Below are positions 30,267-53,814 of a stretch of DNA of 64,000 nt, one piece after another. The stretch is from Pelecanus crispus. Lineage: Eukaryota > Chordata > Aves > Pelecaniformes > Pelecanidae. The position numbers and the translations under genes were made by a program. The stretch's first letter is position 1, and each line of letters begins with the position of its first letter. Under the pieces are notes generated by a model that worked only from the letters and a program-made list of their open reading frames with translations, did no database searches and was not told where the DNA came from. The stretch spans positions 5,557,001 to 5,621,000 of the forward strand of contig NC_134662.1 in assembly GCF_030463565.1 (NCBI RefSeq), written 5' to 3'.

Positions 30267-32261
30267 TCAGCGCCTGCAGCTGGCTGGGGCCTTCCGGGCC
30301 CCCGAGCCCCCACAGGCTTCGGGCTTCTCCCCCTGCCAGAGAGCGGCTGATGGAGCCCCGGCGGGGACGGGGACAGGGACGGGGACGCGTCCCCCAGTCC
30401 CCCCGGCCCCCCTGTCCCACCTGGTAGAGGCGGCAGATCAGCCCCAGCAGCGAGGCCTGCGCCTGCGCCTGCAGCTCGTCCGTGTGCTTCTGCGGTGGGG
30501 GGGGAGATGGGGCTGCTCAGGGGGGTCCCTGCGGTGCCGCGGCACTGCCTGGCACCCTGGCACCCCCCGGCACCCCCCTCTCCCCCCCGCCGTACCCCGT
30601 TGACGACGATCCAGGGCACGTATTGGTGCGGGGGGTCGAGCGCCTGGGTCAGCTGGGCGTTGCGGTGCATCAGGGCGGCCCCCGCATCCCCCTGCACGCA
30701 GGCGGCGATGCGGCCCCCGTCCAGCTGCGGGGCGTAGACCTGCAGGCACTGCCGGGGAGAGGCGGGGGGGACACAGCGGGGAGCTCAGGGGGACGGGGAC
30801 AACCCCGTGGCGGGCGCGTGGGGGGATGGGAGGGGCACGTACGGCCTCCAGGTTCTTGGTGACGGAGCTGCCCGACTCCAGGCAGAAGATGACGGGGAAG
30901 TAGGTGCTGAAGTTCTGGGCCTCGTGCATCAGGCAGGCCTGTGGGGACGGGGTGGGTGGTGAGGGGCTGCCGGACCCCTGCCCCATGCCGGCACCGTGGG
31001 GACAGGGACCGTTGCCGTCACCTCGATCATGTTGCCCAAACACTCCTCTGGGCCGTGCTGGCACTGGAAGTGCCACTTCCCGCTGACGTTCCTCTCCTGC
31101 AGGACCAACCGGTCTGAGCGGGGCCGGCGGCGCCGGGGCGGGCGCCCACAGCACTGGCTCGGGCCAGCTCCTACCTCGGCGTTGCCGTAGGGCACCAGGG
31201 TGATGGTCATGGCCTCGGCGGGCAGCAGCAGCCAGGTGGTGAAGAGCTCCTGGACCAGGAACTCACGGCACGCCGGGCACAGGCTCTCGTAGTAGAGGCT
31301 CAGCTCCACAGGCGCAGCCGCCGGGCGCGAGAGGTTGGCGCAGCGGCTCTCTGCCTGCATGCGGGAAGGTTTTTTTGGGGGGGGGGGTGTACGGCTGCAG
31401 CCCCCCTCCCCATATTTGCAGGGGCTGGGGCAAAGCTCCTGGGATGTGGGGCAGGAGCGGGACGAGGGTGTGGAGGGCTGGGAGGGAAGTGAGAGCGGCC
31501 AGGGGCCTCCTGCAGCTTCAAGATCTTGTGTGCTGCTGGTACGCAGCGGTGGGGCTTTCCGCAGGAACTTCCCCAAAATATTTTGGGGGAAAACATATCC
31601 GGTGGGGCCGGGACATGCCTGAGTGGGGATACAGCCCGGCACCCACTGCTGGGTGGTGGCTGCAGCCCCGCGGGGCTCACAGGGCGCTGGTGGACGCCCC
31701 CATCACAGCGGTGTCACCATCCGGGGATGTTCAGGGCGGAATAAGCTGAAAAGCTGTTTTATGCTGAAAAAGCAGAAGTGCCAGCAGTGCCCGGGGAAGG
31801 GCTGGGGTCCGGCTGTGGCATGGCGCTTCGCCGGGGATGCCAGGGAGCGCCACGGTGCCAGCGCGGCACAGGGGCTCTGCGCATCCCTGTGGCGTGCCAG
31901 CCCGTGCCGCAGGGATGCTCAGAGCTGGCGCTCGCACCAGATACCGCGACCGGGCGATGCCCTGACATCGTCCCCGCGCACCCCAGCCCCGCTCACCGGG
32001 CGGGTACCCGGTCCCGCGCGTGCCGTTTCGGCGGGACGTGTCCCCACGTGCCGGGCAGCCCTGCCCTTGCATGGGCTGCCAGCACGGGTGGGCGGCCGCG
32101 GCAGCCCTGGCACCGGCGGCTCTGACCTGGCAGGCGACGGCGATCTCCCGCGAGCTGCACCAGAGGTGGGCTGGGTAGTCACAGCCGGGGAAGGCCACCC
32201 CGAGCCCGGGGGCCGGCAGAGCCACCAGCGCCAGGAGAGCCAGCAGCACCGCGTGGGCCAT
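30267..32261 (-). CDS. IFI30: Gamma-interferon-inducible lysosomal thiol reductase (GILT)
   Basis: Reduces disulfides in endolysosomes at acid pH and supports MHC class II and cross-presentation. Minus-strand exons 32261-32127, 31354-31175, 31096-31022, 30938-30843, 30748-30596, 30489-30421 and 30332-30267 give 257 residues (human 250) with every junction in phase. A signal peptide spans about residues 1-21. The active site is CPAC (CxxC) in [14 protein letters not shown]. The GILT signature is present as [11 protein letters not shown] followed by a Cys in the next exon. [14 protein letters not shown] matches the conserved C-terminal part. N-glycosylation sequons are NLS, NVS and NFS. The last exon, ending SCRR, is diverged from human. 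Confidence 0.96.
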
Positions 32262-32420
32262 GGGGACGGTGGGGTGGCACAGAGGCGAACCCGTCCCCGC
32301 GAGGACTTTTAAAGCTCGGCTGCGCCCGCCTCCGCGCGCCCTTCCTGCCCAGCTCGACCGACCTCCTCATGTGACGCCGACGCTGCTGACTCACACGGGG
32401 CCGCCCGGCTCTGGCCACTC
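32262..32420 (-). promoter_or_regulatory. IFI30: IFI30 promoter
   Basis: On the coding strand a TATA-like TTTAAAAG lies about 45-55 bp upstream of the ATG (complement of ACTTTTAAAG near 32305). A TGAGTCA/TGACTCA-type site sits near 32386-32393. No clear ISRE or GAS element was identified by eye. Confidence 0.45.
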
Positions 32421-32999
32421 TGTCCCCGCTGCCCCGAATCGGGGCTTTGGGGTCGCAGCCCCTCACCCCGGCCGCTGCCGCTTCCCTACAGGTTGCGACA
32501 GGTCAGGGACAGAAACCCAACCCTGAGCAGCCCGCGCTCGGCCTCTCCCAAACGGGCAGGGGGGCAGCCCCGTGTCGGCCCCTCGCCGCTGTCGGCCGAG
32601 CCCCCCGGGGCTGGGTGCAGGCACTGAAGCACCCCCAGGCCGGCAGCACCGGGTGCGGGCAGGGGGTGCTGCCTAAAACAGCCCCTGGGCTCATTTCTGG
32701 GGCCGAGCGTGGAGGAACCTCGTACTTTCCCCACTGTTTATAGCCGCCGTTTCCGGCTGTTTCTTGCCCCTTCGGGCTCAGCTGCTGCCTGCTCGCCCAG
32801 CCGGCGAGCCCGGGGCTGGCCCCCATGCACCCCAGCCCTGCAAGAGCCTGGGGAGCAGAGCCCTGGCACAGCCTGGTGCCAGCCGAGCGATGGGTCACAT
32901 CCTGCACCCAGCCCAGGAGATGGGGCACAGCCCCACCACCCTCCCGCCTCCGCTCCCCCGGCGTAACACCCTCCACAGAAATCCCCGCAGCCATTTCAT
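32421..32999. other. Intergenic DNA between IFI30 and PIK3R2
   Basis: Unique GC-rich spacer of about 0.6 kb. Nothing coding is recognised. Confidence 0.5.
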
Positions 33000-35900
33000 T
33001 AATTCTGTTTATTTCTTCCTTTTTTTTGTTGTTTTTGTGGGTTTTTTTGAAGTACCGTACAAAAAAAAAATCCTCTTACAGTAACAAATACTGGGTTTAC
33101 ATTAGTAAACATCGACAGAAAGAGCATAGAGAACTACTGCTGGTAACGAACAGCTGAAGTGGCAAGTTATTTATTATTGCATATACCTAGGAACTAAAAT
33201 CTCAGGAGCGCTCAGGCAGCCGCCACGTCCTCTCCGAGCACAAAGCCGCCGGTGATGAGAGCCCTCGGGGGGGTTACACCGGGGAGCAGGGAGCATCCTG
33301 AGCTGGGGCACGGAGGGACAAGATCCGAGCTGTGCCCCGAGGAGCGGGAACGGCCACGTTGCACCCACGGGACGTGGGTGCGTGGCTGGGTTTGGGGACA
33401 CGGGGTGGGGAGGGGAGGGAGGTCACAAGCAGCAAAGCACAGCCCAGGGCCTCAAAACACATCGTTACCGGGTTCATCCGGCGGCGCAAACAGCACGAGC
33501 GAAAGCATCAAAGGACAAATCACAACTAGCTTATTCTGGAGGAGCTGCGCTGCAGGCAGGGAGCTCGGGGCTTGGGCTGCCGCCCCAGGGAGGGACGAGG
33601 GCAAAGCTGCGTTTCGGGGAGCCAGGACAAGCACCGTCGGGGAAAGGCAGCCCTGGGGAAGGGCATTTTCCTCCTCATTGCACACAGGACCTGCGAGCAG
33701 AGCCCCGTCGGGGATGGGCCACGGTGATGGGTGCCAGCAGGCAGGAACGGCGGTGCTGGAGGATGCAGAGGGGCGACCGTGGCCCCGCGTGCCCACGCCG
33801 AGCTGCCCACGCTGCTGGGGAGGAAGAGGCTGCAGCTGGGCGGCAGGAAGGGACAGTGCGGGGAGAGCAACAGAAATTCAGCAGAAAGGGTAAAAATAAC
33901 GCTGTCACGAGAAGCTGGAATTTCCCCGGCTAGCAGAGCCGGGGCGAGCACCAAGCGAAGTGTCAACCGGTGACGGCTTGAAGCCGAGACTCTCCCAGAC
34001 GCTCGGCAGGCCCTGGCACGAGCCGGGAGCAAACCCCCCCGGCAGGAGCGGTCCCGAGCTCACGTTGGTGGGGCGGTGGGGGGACATGGCCCCCGTGGGG
34101 TGAGCGGCTGGAGGATCCTACCCGCCTGCAGCCTGCCCTGTGGGGCAGGGACGTGCTGGGAACACAGGGACGAGCACGGGACCCGGGCAGGACCAGCACA
34201 GAGTCCCCAGGCTGGAAATGTGCCGCTGCAACTGGTTCAGGAGCCTGGCAGAAAGCTTTGGGGTGTTGGCGGGGCCCCCCCGGCCACCCCACAGACGCCG
34301 GGAGGCCTCTGCAGAGAGGGCTATGAGCACCAGACCTCCCTGCCCCATTCCACGTGCTCTCATCTCTCACATGCCCGAGCCCAAACTATTTCCTTAATTA
34401 TCCCCGACAGCTTTTGCCAAGCAATCCCCAAAGCCAAACGCAGCCTCTCCCGGGCTGCGTGCCCCACAGTTTCCCCGAGCCATCGCCTGCCCCTTCCGGG
34501 GCACTTCGGCACCCGAGCGCACTCCTGGGCTGCGATGGGTCAGGGACGGCACCGCTGCCCTGCGTCCTCAGAGCGCCAAACGCCGAGAAACCGGAACCAA
34601 AAAACACGGCCGGGACCCGGAGAGGGCATGCAGAGCAGGGAATGGGGTCTGTACAGCCAGGCATAGGAGAGCTGCCACAAGCAACGGGAATGGGACGTTT
34701 GCTCCAGCAATTCCAGATCCAAAAGGATCTGGGGACCGGCCCGGAGCAAGGCGAGCAGCAGAGCTGACCAGGAGAGGAGGGACAGCGCGGTCCCCGACGC
34801 AGATAGCCTGTCGAGGGCAGCACGCAGGCAGAGCACGAGCACACAGCACCCCGCAGATCAGGCGCAGCCCGAGTCACAACACAAAACAGAAGCGTCAAAG
34901 CCTACAGCATCCACCAGCCCGTCCTGAGGACGCGGCCTCCAAAAGGGAAAGGAGCCTCTCCAGCAAATCAGGAGGACAATTAATGCTTTCTTCAAGCCGG
35001 GCAGGCAGGATAACCCAGTAAAGCAAATGCCACCATGGCCTCAACTTTTAAAGCTCTTCCAGGGCCACCTCCGTTGCCCTCGAGCTCTCTGAACTCAGCA
35101 TTATCCGAAAAGACGCAATGAGCCCTGCCCGTGCCAGCCAGCTGCGATGGGCAGCACTACAGCAACCCCGGCTCTTTCACCCCAAGTCCCCATACAGTAC
35201 TCATGATTATAAGTGCTTTGCATACATAGTTTGACATCATGCATATACATTTCTAGGTGCTAAGGCCCTTCCTTGGCCCAGCGGAGACACTGTCCTCCTG
35301 CAGCGGAGAGGTCCTTCATTTTGTGTAGGGCTCGTAGTGTGCGTCGGATTCCGGCCCCCTCCTGCTTCAGCTGGTGGGACCCGAGCCTGCAGCAGCCCGG
35401 CCAGCTGCCGCCCACGCGCTTGCGTATCGTAGTGGGAGTTCAGCAAACACCAGTACTAGGGAAGCAGCCGATTACGAAAAGAACCGTATTTACAGAGCTA
35501 CAGTTAGCTTCAAGGGGTTACGTCTGCAGAGATTCACCGAAGACAGACGGAAACAACGAGCTGTGCATCCCACATATTCTGCTGGGAAAAACACGGGTAC
35601 CAACACGGATTTCACAGCTTAGTTGGCACAACTAAGGCGAGAGATTCATCACTAACCAGATCCTCCCTCCCCAGACAGCAACACTCGAGAGGTGGTTATG
35701 ACACCAGGGAACAAGACGGTGAGGCGGGGCACGGCACGGAGCAGAGACCTCGGCCGAGAAGCCCCATGGCAGGTGGGGTTTCTCCTGTCTAAATGAGTCT
35801 CTGCACGGAACAGCAGCACCCCTCGTACCAGACACCACTGCAGCCTGCAAGATCGCCGAGGGAAGTGAGAGTGGAGGATGCACACGCTCAGCTGCTCAGC

Positions 35901-36374
35901 AGAGCCTCCTCCTCTGCCTCCTCCGGCATCCAGGCCGGGAGCCCCTCACTCAGAGCAGCGCTCGCGGCCGCTCGGCCGGGGCAGTGACCGACGCCGTAGC
36001 GCACCGAGGAATCGGAAATCTAGCTCTACAGTGATGCGTAGCGGGGCGACTTGCCAGCAAGAAGGGGATCTGATCTGCTTATCGGGGAAGGGGAAGGGGC
36101 TGTGCTCGCCCACGGTAATTCAATCACAACTGGATCCCACCTCCTAGAGGCTGGAGCCCACTGGGAGTCAACAGCCCCAGCCTTTTTGTCCCATCAGCCA
36201 ACACGGGTTTCAGCTACAGACCAAAAGGGACACCAGGAACGGTCACAGACATCTCAGAGGCTCTGGAGGGGCAGGAGCACGGAGACTCAACTATACAGGG
36301 TGCAAGAGTCCAGAGCCAGAAAGCAGCGCCCTGGGGAGAAGCTGAAGGCAGCTGTTGTGTTGTGTACGGGCTGC
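33000..36374 (-). other. PIK3R2: Long PIK3R2 3' UTR
   Basis: After the PIK3R2 stop the coding strand runs about 3.4 kb to AATAAA (complement of TTTATT, 33008-33013). AT-rich blocks at 33000-33190 and 35195-35260 have 3' UTR character, the latter including TGTATATGC, a Pumilio-like element on the minus strand. No other exon is seen. That the whole stretch is one UTR is inferred. Confidence 0.55.
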
Positions 36375-46674
<10,300 letters not shown>

Positions 46675-46682
46675 TCTCTCTG

Positions 46683-49600
46683 CTGCGGGAAGAATGGCTC
46701 TGAACGGCGAGGCAGCACGTTTCGGGTGGGAGAGGAGGGGTCTCAGAGGCAGCTCTCCCCCATCAGCACTCTGAACGTCTCTGTGTGAACCAGCACCCCA
46801 GGAGCCCGGTGTGGGTGCCCCGGCGTGCTTAGGTGCAGCCCCTTTTCCTTAGCTTGAAACCACGATTCAACCAAATTATGGAGCAAAGGGAGAAGGAGAC
46901 AAACATAATCCAGCACTGGTGAGTGGGCATGCAGCAAAGAAACAGGAGATCAGGGTCTGCTTCACCAAAAAAGAAGCAGGTTTCTTGGAGTCTGGTGGGC
47001 AAAAGCACGGCACGCTTCCAGCCCAGAACAGCGGGGCATGCTACGTCTCCCTTTCCAGTGCCTGCAAAGAGAAGAAGATTTGTCACTGCACAGCCAGGCA
47101 CCCAGCACCCTCCCAAGACGCCAGCATTCAAAGTAGGGGTTCATCTGAGCAGCTGAGAGAGGCAAGACTCGTTCCTCTCCTGCCTACCAGCTGATGCCGA
47201 GCCCTGGATCCAACCAGGACATGCTAATACCAATTTACACTCCCAAAAGCAAGAGAGGAGCCAGCGGCTGCGGGCAGGAACGCCACCTCCTCTCTGCTAC
47301 AGTCAGGCACCAGCTCTGCATCTTAAAGAGGTTCACTCCTGCTTCTTCAGCTTACCCTCCTCGCAGCACTTATGCAAACAAGAAGACAACAAGTGGGACA
47401 AAACAGCCTTTATGCAGGAACTTTTGCATACAGAAAAGGGTGACCCTGCACCCACCAGCTGGAGGCCCTGAATAGGAGCAAAACAAACAGATTTAACCTT
47501 TCCTTGTTAAATTGATTAAGTTTCACAGTTCACCTTTACATCCCCCCATGCAATCCCCCCCAAAGTCATTTTCTGAAGTTAGTTGCCCACAAATGTAGGT
47601 TAACCAAGCTTTCAGCAAAAGACTTTCGAGATGCTTTTGCCATTCCCACAGAGCAGCACTTCAAAGCTTTGCTCTGAGCAAAGTAAATTTTTGAACTTTT
47701 CAAAAGCAGCAACAGCATCAAGTGCGGGCACGGGTTCTTTTCGCAGAGATGGAGGTGAGGTGAGTGAAAATAATCTTCAGAAGCCTTGAAGTCTACTTAG
47801 AGCTGCTAACTGCCTTTCAGCTATGCAGAGAGAAATTGAAGAATATGCTGCCTGCCCTGCCCAGAAATCCACCAGAAAGAACAAACCTGGGTTGTAACAT
47901 GTTGTTGAAGGGATGTATGAGCTGGGGCATTCCCACCAGCCGAGCACGTCCTCTTTTCCCATCCCCTCCTGGCTGCACGGGCCAGTTTTCCACCTCCCCC
48001 AGGCAAATCTCAGTGTTCCAGTTCCCGCAGCCACAGCATGCAACCAAAGACCAGACCTACAAGGCACCGGGGCAGCCAGAAACCAGCCTTCCCAGGGACA
48101 CCCTAGGCCTGCTGAAACGCTGCAGGTCCTATTAATGGCTTGAGCTGTTTTGGCCCAGAAACCACCAAACCCAGCTCAAACTCTCGAGTCTCATCTGAAA
48201 ACTATTAGTGAGCAGGAAGGCGCTTCTCAGGGCTGCGGGAGCCTCTGCAGAGGGAGGCGAGGAGGCAAAGGGAGCCAGGGCACCCTTCCCGGCGGGGTCA
48301 ATGCACAACCAAGCACGGCACGGAGCCAAGGCTGCTCCGACCGCTGGCTGGGCTCTGCAAGATGCACTGATGTTGGTGATCTGCAGTATTTCAAAATAAC
48401 CCTTTCGGGCCAGCGACGTGTTACAGTTCACATCAGCTACAAGTCCCCCTCTTCCCCTTGCACGTGCTACCACCCCTGCACGCTACCAGAAAGTCTGAGA
48501 TCGGTGCAAGTGCCCCGTGAGGAATCGGTTTCACCTCTCTGCAGGCAGGCTCTCCAGCCCAGCACCGCGCTGCGGGCTCCTTCCCTTGACAAAGAAGAAA
48601 GGCACAAAGAGGCCGTGGTACACGAAACCCGTGCAGCAGCCAGGGCCCGTGCTAGTTGCCCGAGCTCGGGCAAGCGTCCCAGCTGGGCTGTCTTTGCCAT
48701 GAACGAGCAGGCGCTGCCCTTGGGGAGGTAGGACACTTGCAGCCAGGCTCCGGCGGGTGGGCAATGCGACTGAGCCTGATCCGGGTCACTGGAGAGCTTC
48801 TCCGGAGCTCCAGGAGCAACACCAGGCTGCAGGACTCACGGAGAGGCCCTGGGGACAGGGGGTGTTTGCGGGAGAAGCAGCACATCCCAGCACAGCTGCC
48901 GTGCAAGCTCCCACTGTGCTGAGATGGCAGCCGCAGGGAACTCGCAGCAGAGCCCGCGTTTCCCCAATTCAACCAGCCCCGGCCAGGAAAATATTACTTC
49001 ATAATCCAGAATATAAAGAGAGATTTATGACCAGGCTCACTGCCTGCCCCTCGCCCCTCTGAAGGCTGCCTGTCAGGGTCTGACGGAGCCAAGTCGGCAG
49101 CGCCGGGGGCACTGTCTGACTGCCACGGGCACAAGCGGCCGCTGCCTGCCGGGAAAGGCTCCGGCAACTCCCGCTCCTCCCAGAAAGGACAGACCCCGTA
49201 ACGCACCCCAAGGCAGGAGAGCCCAAACCCAGCGGGGTCGATGCTCGCGTGCAGGCACCTCCCCAGCTTCCACCCGTGGATCCCAGCCCCGACTCCAGGT
49301 GCCTCAAACAAGCCGGTGCAGCCGAAGAGGCTGGAAGGACAAAATGCTCAGCCCTGGCAAACTTGTTCAGTAGCTTTTAAAAGCAGACCTGCGTGGAGGG
49401 ATGGGAAGAGGAAAGAGTTGCTCCGGAGCACCAAGTCTCTCCAAAGAGCAGGTCCCGCAGCTCCGGCGACTCCTTCCAGCCTCCTTCCCTGTGGTGGGAA
49501 TGCAGAGCTCTGTGCCACTCCGCTCTCCACGTCCCAGAGGGTCACTGGGCACACAAAAAAATACTCAGAGCCAGCCTGGTCCCGGAGCAGCCTCACCTGC

Positions 49601-52600
49601 CTTCCCCACGCTCAGCCCGCGCGGGGATCAAGTGTCCACGAGTGGGGATGAGGAGCCCCCCGGGAAACCCAAATCCACATGGCTACCGCCAGCGCTGTCC
49701 TCTCTGGGGGAAACACTTGTCCTCTGTCCTGCCACGGACCCGGCGAGCAGCTTCCCAGGCTGAGCTGCGTATGTGGGACGGCAGCCGCCGGTCAGGAAAG
49801 CTCCGCACCCCACGGAGAGCAGCTGACCGAATCGGCGTGTCTTTGGGAAGAGGGAACGCACAGTTCCCAAAGCCCTGAAACAGCTCTTTGGAGGGAAGGC
49901 GAGTTGGGGAAGGCAGCGCCGAGAACCCGGGACACGCACGAGCCTGTCGGCTGGAAGCACACCTCCGAGCCGGGGCTCGGTGTGCGCAGGAGAGGGAGCA
50001 GCTTGCCAAAAGATTTCAGCTGGGCCCGGCTCCAGGTTCGCTCAGCTCTCGGAGAGGAACCTTGTGCGTCCACGCTGGCGAGCGCTTGCTTAGGCTGCTC
50101 TGAAAATCCCATGCATCAGACATCTAAATACCTTCGGTAAATCTATCTCAGCGCCCAGAAACAATCTCTTGATTCATTAACTGCTGTCAATACTTTCTTT
50201 GTTTAATACATCGTTTTGAAACAAAAAACACATTACAAGTCTTTTTGTGTGTGCCCAGCACATAAATAGAAGCATCTTAATGTTTCAAATGTGGTTCCTG
50301 TGCTTTTTAACCCAGTTCCAAGCGCAGTTCAAAGTGCAGCTTGACTTGAAGTGAGACTGAGTGTGTTACTTTCCCTCCAGTGAGGCAAAGAATGCATAAA
50401 AATATTTAAAAGAAGAATATGCTTACAACGATCTACAGAGCTCAAATCTTTCCAAGTTACATCAGATCCTTAGCAAGCAAAAAACCACCAAATCCAGTTT
50501 TGAACTGTAAAATGCTACATGTTAACGGGTTACAAACAATGAAAACAAACCTTTCCTTTCATAAAAGGAGAAAATAGTACAATGCAACTAGGGATGGAAA
50601 TAGAAATGGACACGGAACCGCCTGCCACATCGTGCCCTATCGTGATAACTGCTGCTGCATCGAGTCTCTCCGACCTACGCAGCCAAGGCAGCTCCGCTGG
50701 CCTCGCACCCCGCCGCAGCGGCAGAAGCCGGCGGTACCAAGCACATTGTGGGTCACACTGCATCCACAGGCACCCGAACCACCGAGCAGCACCGGGGCGG
50801 AGAGGGCGAGAGCTTGGGAACCCCTGGTTTACAATTCGGGACAGACAGCGCAGCAATCCCCTGTGCTCCAAGGCAGCTTCCCAGGCCGTCTCCCTGCCCG
50901 GCCCCGCCGAAGAGCCTGAACGCGGCCTCGAAAGGCTCGAGCCACACGCGAGGCCGTGGCGGAGGCGGCAATGCCACGACAAGCCGCGGGGGAAGGAGCG
51001 GGGCCAGCCCGCGGGGAGCTGGCACGGGTGGGAGGCAGAGCTGGACACGTCCCACCGGCTGCCCCCGGGGAAGCGGCCAGAGGAGCCGGGAGAGCCAGAG
51101 CCGCACCGGGGGCTCACGCTGCCGGGCTGGCGACGGCCACGGCGCTGCCAAGCCAGCTGGTATTTCCCTCCAAACAGGGAAAAGCGGCAGGGGAGCCGAG
51201 TTATACCCTGAGTCGTGGCCAAGCCAGCCCCGCTGTCCTGAGAGCGACCGCATCGCAGCAGAGGCACGGGGCAGCTGAGGCCGTTTTCACCTCTTTTCTC
51301 ACCAAGAAATGCTCCCCACGCAGCCGGCAACAGAGCCCCAGGAGCAGCAGCATCCTGCCCACGGCCACCGGCTGCCCTTTGCCAGGGATACAGAGCATTT
51401 GCTGCTCAGACTTACTTTTCATTAAATATTTTGCTTTCTTCACTGAAGCCCAAGGAAGTGAAGGAATATCTGAAACGTTTCACTGAAAAAGTAAATGTTA
51501 TGGTTAGCAGGGACCCGAGGAGCCTAATAAATCCCTGCCTCGGGACGACCGATAACTACCCCATTTTCGAGAGACAACTGGAGGTCTCAGCGACCTCCTC
51601 TTCAAAGGCTGGACGATCTGAGCGCGCCTCAGGCAATCTGCAGACCTACTCTAAGACCTCTCTTACTGTCTGGAGGTTTCTCCTGACATCGGACTTTCTG
51701 GCTTCAGTTGAAGCCCGTCCTGTCTCACCCACCTCGGGTACTTTCTCCTCCTCATCACAGGAGCCTTTTACTTGGCCAGAGACTTTTACACACCAGCACC
51801 GAGCAGAGAGCGACCAAGCGCCCTACACCAGCACAGTCCCTTTGCTCCAGGCTCCCTTTACACCAGCCCCCAAGCAGCAAGAACGCACTATTTCCATTTT
51901 AGGACCATTCATGGGGCAGGATTTAGGGCTTGGGTTCTTTTTTTCCCCCCAGAAACAAACCCAAGAGCCATATTTTGGCTACTTCCCTCAAAAATTACAG
52001 TTGTAAAAAAACTGAGTACATAAAAAGAAAAAAAATCCAACTGCTCTTGCTAACTCATCTGCTTAAAATCACACTCCCCAGGGTATCTGGAATTTATATG
52101 ATGATTTATTAGCAGCTCTGCACAGCGCAGCAATCAGATGAGGTAGCCTACAAGGTGAGCAGTAACCATGCTAGCAGACCAACATTATTCGGGTATTGGC
52201 TGAGAGAGGTAAGACCTTCCAACTTGAGAAATCCACTGTTCCTTCCTCTGTTTGCTTTTTATCTTCCATTACTCGGTTACTTTAGCTCCAAGCTGCGGCT
52301 CCAGATATTCCCACAGGAATTAAAAGAGCCCTCGATATTATAAATACTCTTTTTCATTGTAAACACACCCCAGCACTCGGAGCGAAGCGCCGGCGCTCTG
52401 ACACGGCTCCAAACTGGCTCCACAAACCACTCTGCTCCTCGCCGCATTCCAGCTGAGCCACGGTTTCTCTTCCAACCCAGAGCTTTTGTCCAGCGAGACC
52501 CAACTGCGGGCAGAAAGGATTTTCCTGCGTGCTTAAAACCTTGTTCTAGAGAGTTAGAAACCGAGGGTTTGGGGCAGCGATCACCTTTAGGAGGACCGAA

Positions 52601-53814
52601 GCTTCGCCATGAACTGCACAGGCAGATCAAAGCACGATCTGCCCACGTCAGAGAAGAGAGTCACCAAAGAAACCAAACCATCGCTTGGACTTTCCCACAT
52701 CATGGAAGAGTCGATGACTGGAGCAGAGGCCAACCCAGCCTCGGGGACACACCAGCCCTTCGCATGTGAGGGAAGGGCGGGGAAATGGCCAGGAAAGCAG
52801 TGATTTAGGCTATATTTACTCAGCTGTCTCCATTCTTTGCTCTCACAGAGAAAGTCACAGGGCCAGTTCCCCAGTGGCTCTAAGAGCTGCTTGGGAAATA
52901 AAAGCCATGCATTAACGGGGAGGAGAGGCGGCCATTCCTCTGCCACGCCGGGCAGGGGTGCCAAAAGGCGCAATGCTGGTGCCACTCCAGCTCTCTGCAG
53001 CTCTCGCAGAGCTCATTTTAGACAGGTTTTCCCCCCAGCTTTTATGTCCCATTGAACACGGACCCTCAGTTTGGGAGGTACGTGACCACGGGAAGCTCCC
53101 TGTTCGAGGGGCTGAGAAACGTCCCCAGCATTAAAAAAGACGCAGGGCACAAACCTCACTGGGAAGAGGTGGGCTGAGCACCGTCCCAGAGCCAGGGCTT
53201 TGCGGGCAACTGTGTCTAGAGCCAGCAAAGCCACAGCCACCCCGAGCCGGCCTCTGGCATCCCTGGGCCATCCGGCCCCAGCCTTAGGTCTGCTGGGGCA
53301 GAACGGCGGTGGGACCAAGCCCTTAGCCCAGGCTGGAGCCGTGCAGCCCTGACAGGTCGCGTTTCTCCGGCTCTGCCACCCAGAGAGGGTGCCCAGGCCC
53401 CCTGCCAAGGCGGGGGGGGTCCCTGCACTGGCACCACTGCAGGGACAATGGCACAGAGGTCCCCGTGCTGGCACTGCTGGGGACGGAGACAGCTTGGGGG
53501 GATCGAGGGGCACAGCCCTTGCAGAGCGAGGGGACAGGGACAACCCTGACACCACGGTGGGGGACCCAGCTCCGGCACAGGGGCCCTGCCCTCGCACCTC
53601 GGGGCGGGGGGACAGGGCCGGCCCGGGGGTGGCACGGCCCGGGGGTGACACTGCCCTGGCAGCGGGGCACCCTGCGCTGGCACCACCGGGAGGGGGCCGG
53701 GGACAGCCCCCGGTGCTGCCCCCGGGGAGGGGGCAGAGCCTCGGCCCGGGGGGCCCGGCGAGGCGCTCCCACCCAGGGCCCCCGGGGCGCCTCACGCTGA
53801 GGGGCCGCGCTCAC
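46683..53814 (-). other. Large 5' intron of PIK3R2 with AT-richer core
   Basis: About 7.1 kb between the coding start exon and the presumed noncoding first exon. GC content drops at 47.2-48.2 kb, 50.1-50.6 kb and 51.4-52.4 kb. 50170-50620 has the character of a transcript 3' end on the minus strand. A 191-codon open frame at 51431-52006 (+) matches no family I know. No exon can be supported firmly. Confidence 0.45.
50180..52560 (-). ncRNA. Possible minus-strand transcript end (3' UTR or lncRNA)
   Basis: Read on the minus strand, the sequence becomes AT-rich, carries many TTTT and ATTT runs, and ends with GTATTAAACAAAGAAAG (ATTAAA near 50200). This looks like a genuine 3' end. No coding exon was found upstream on that strand before the PIK3R2 first exon. 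It may be an intronic polyadenylation product of PIK3R2 or a separate noncoding RNA. The left edge is better supported than the right. Confidence 0.25.
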
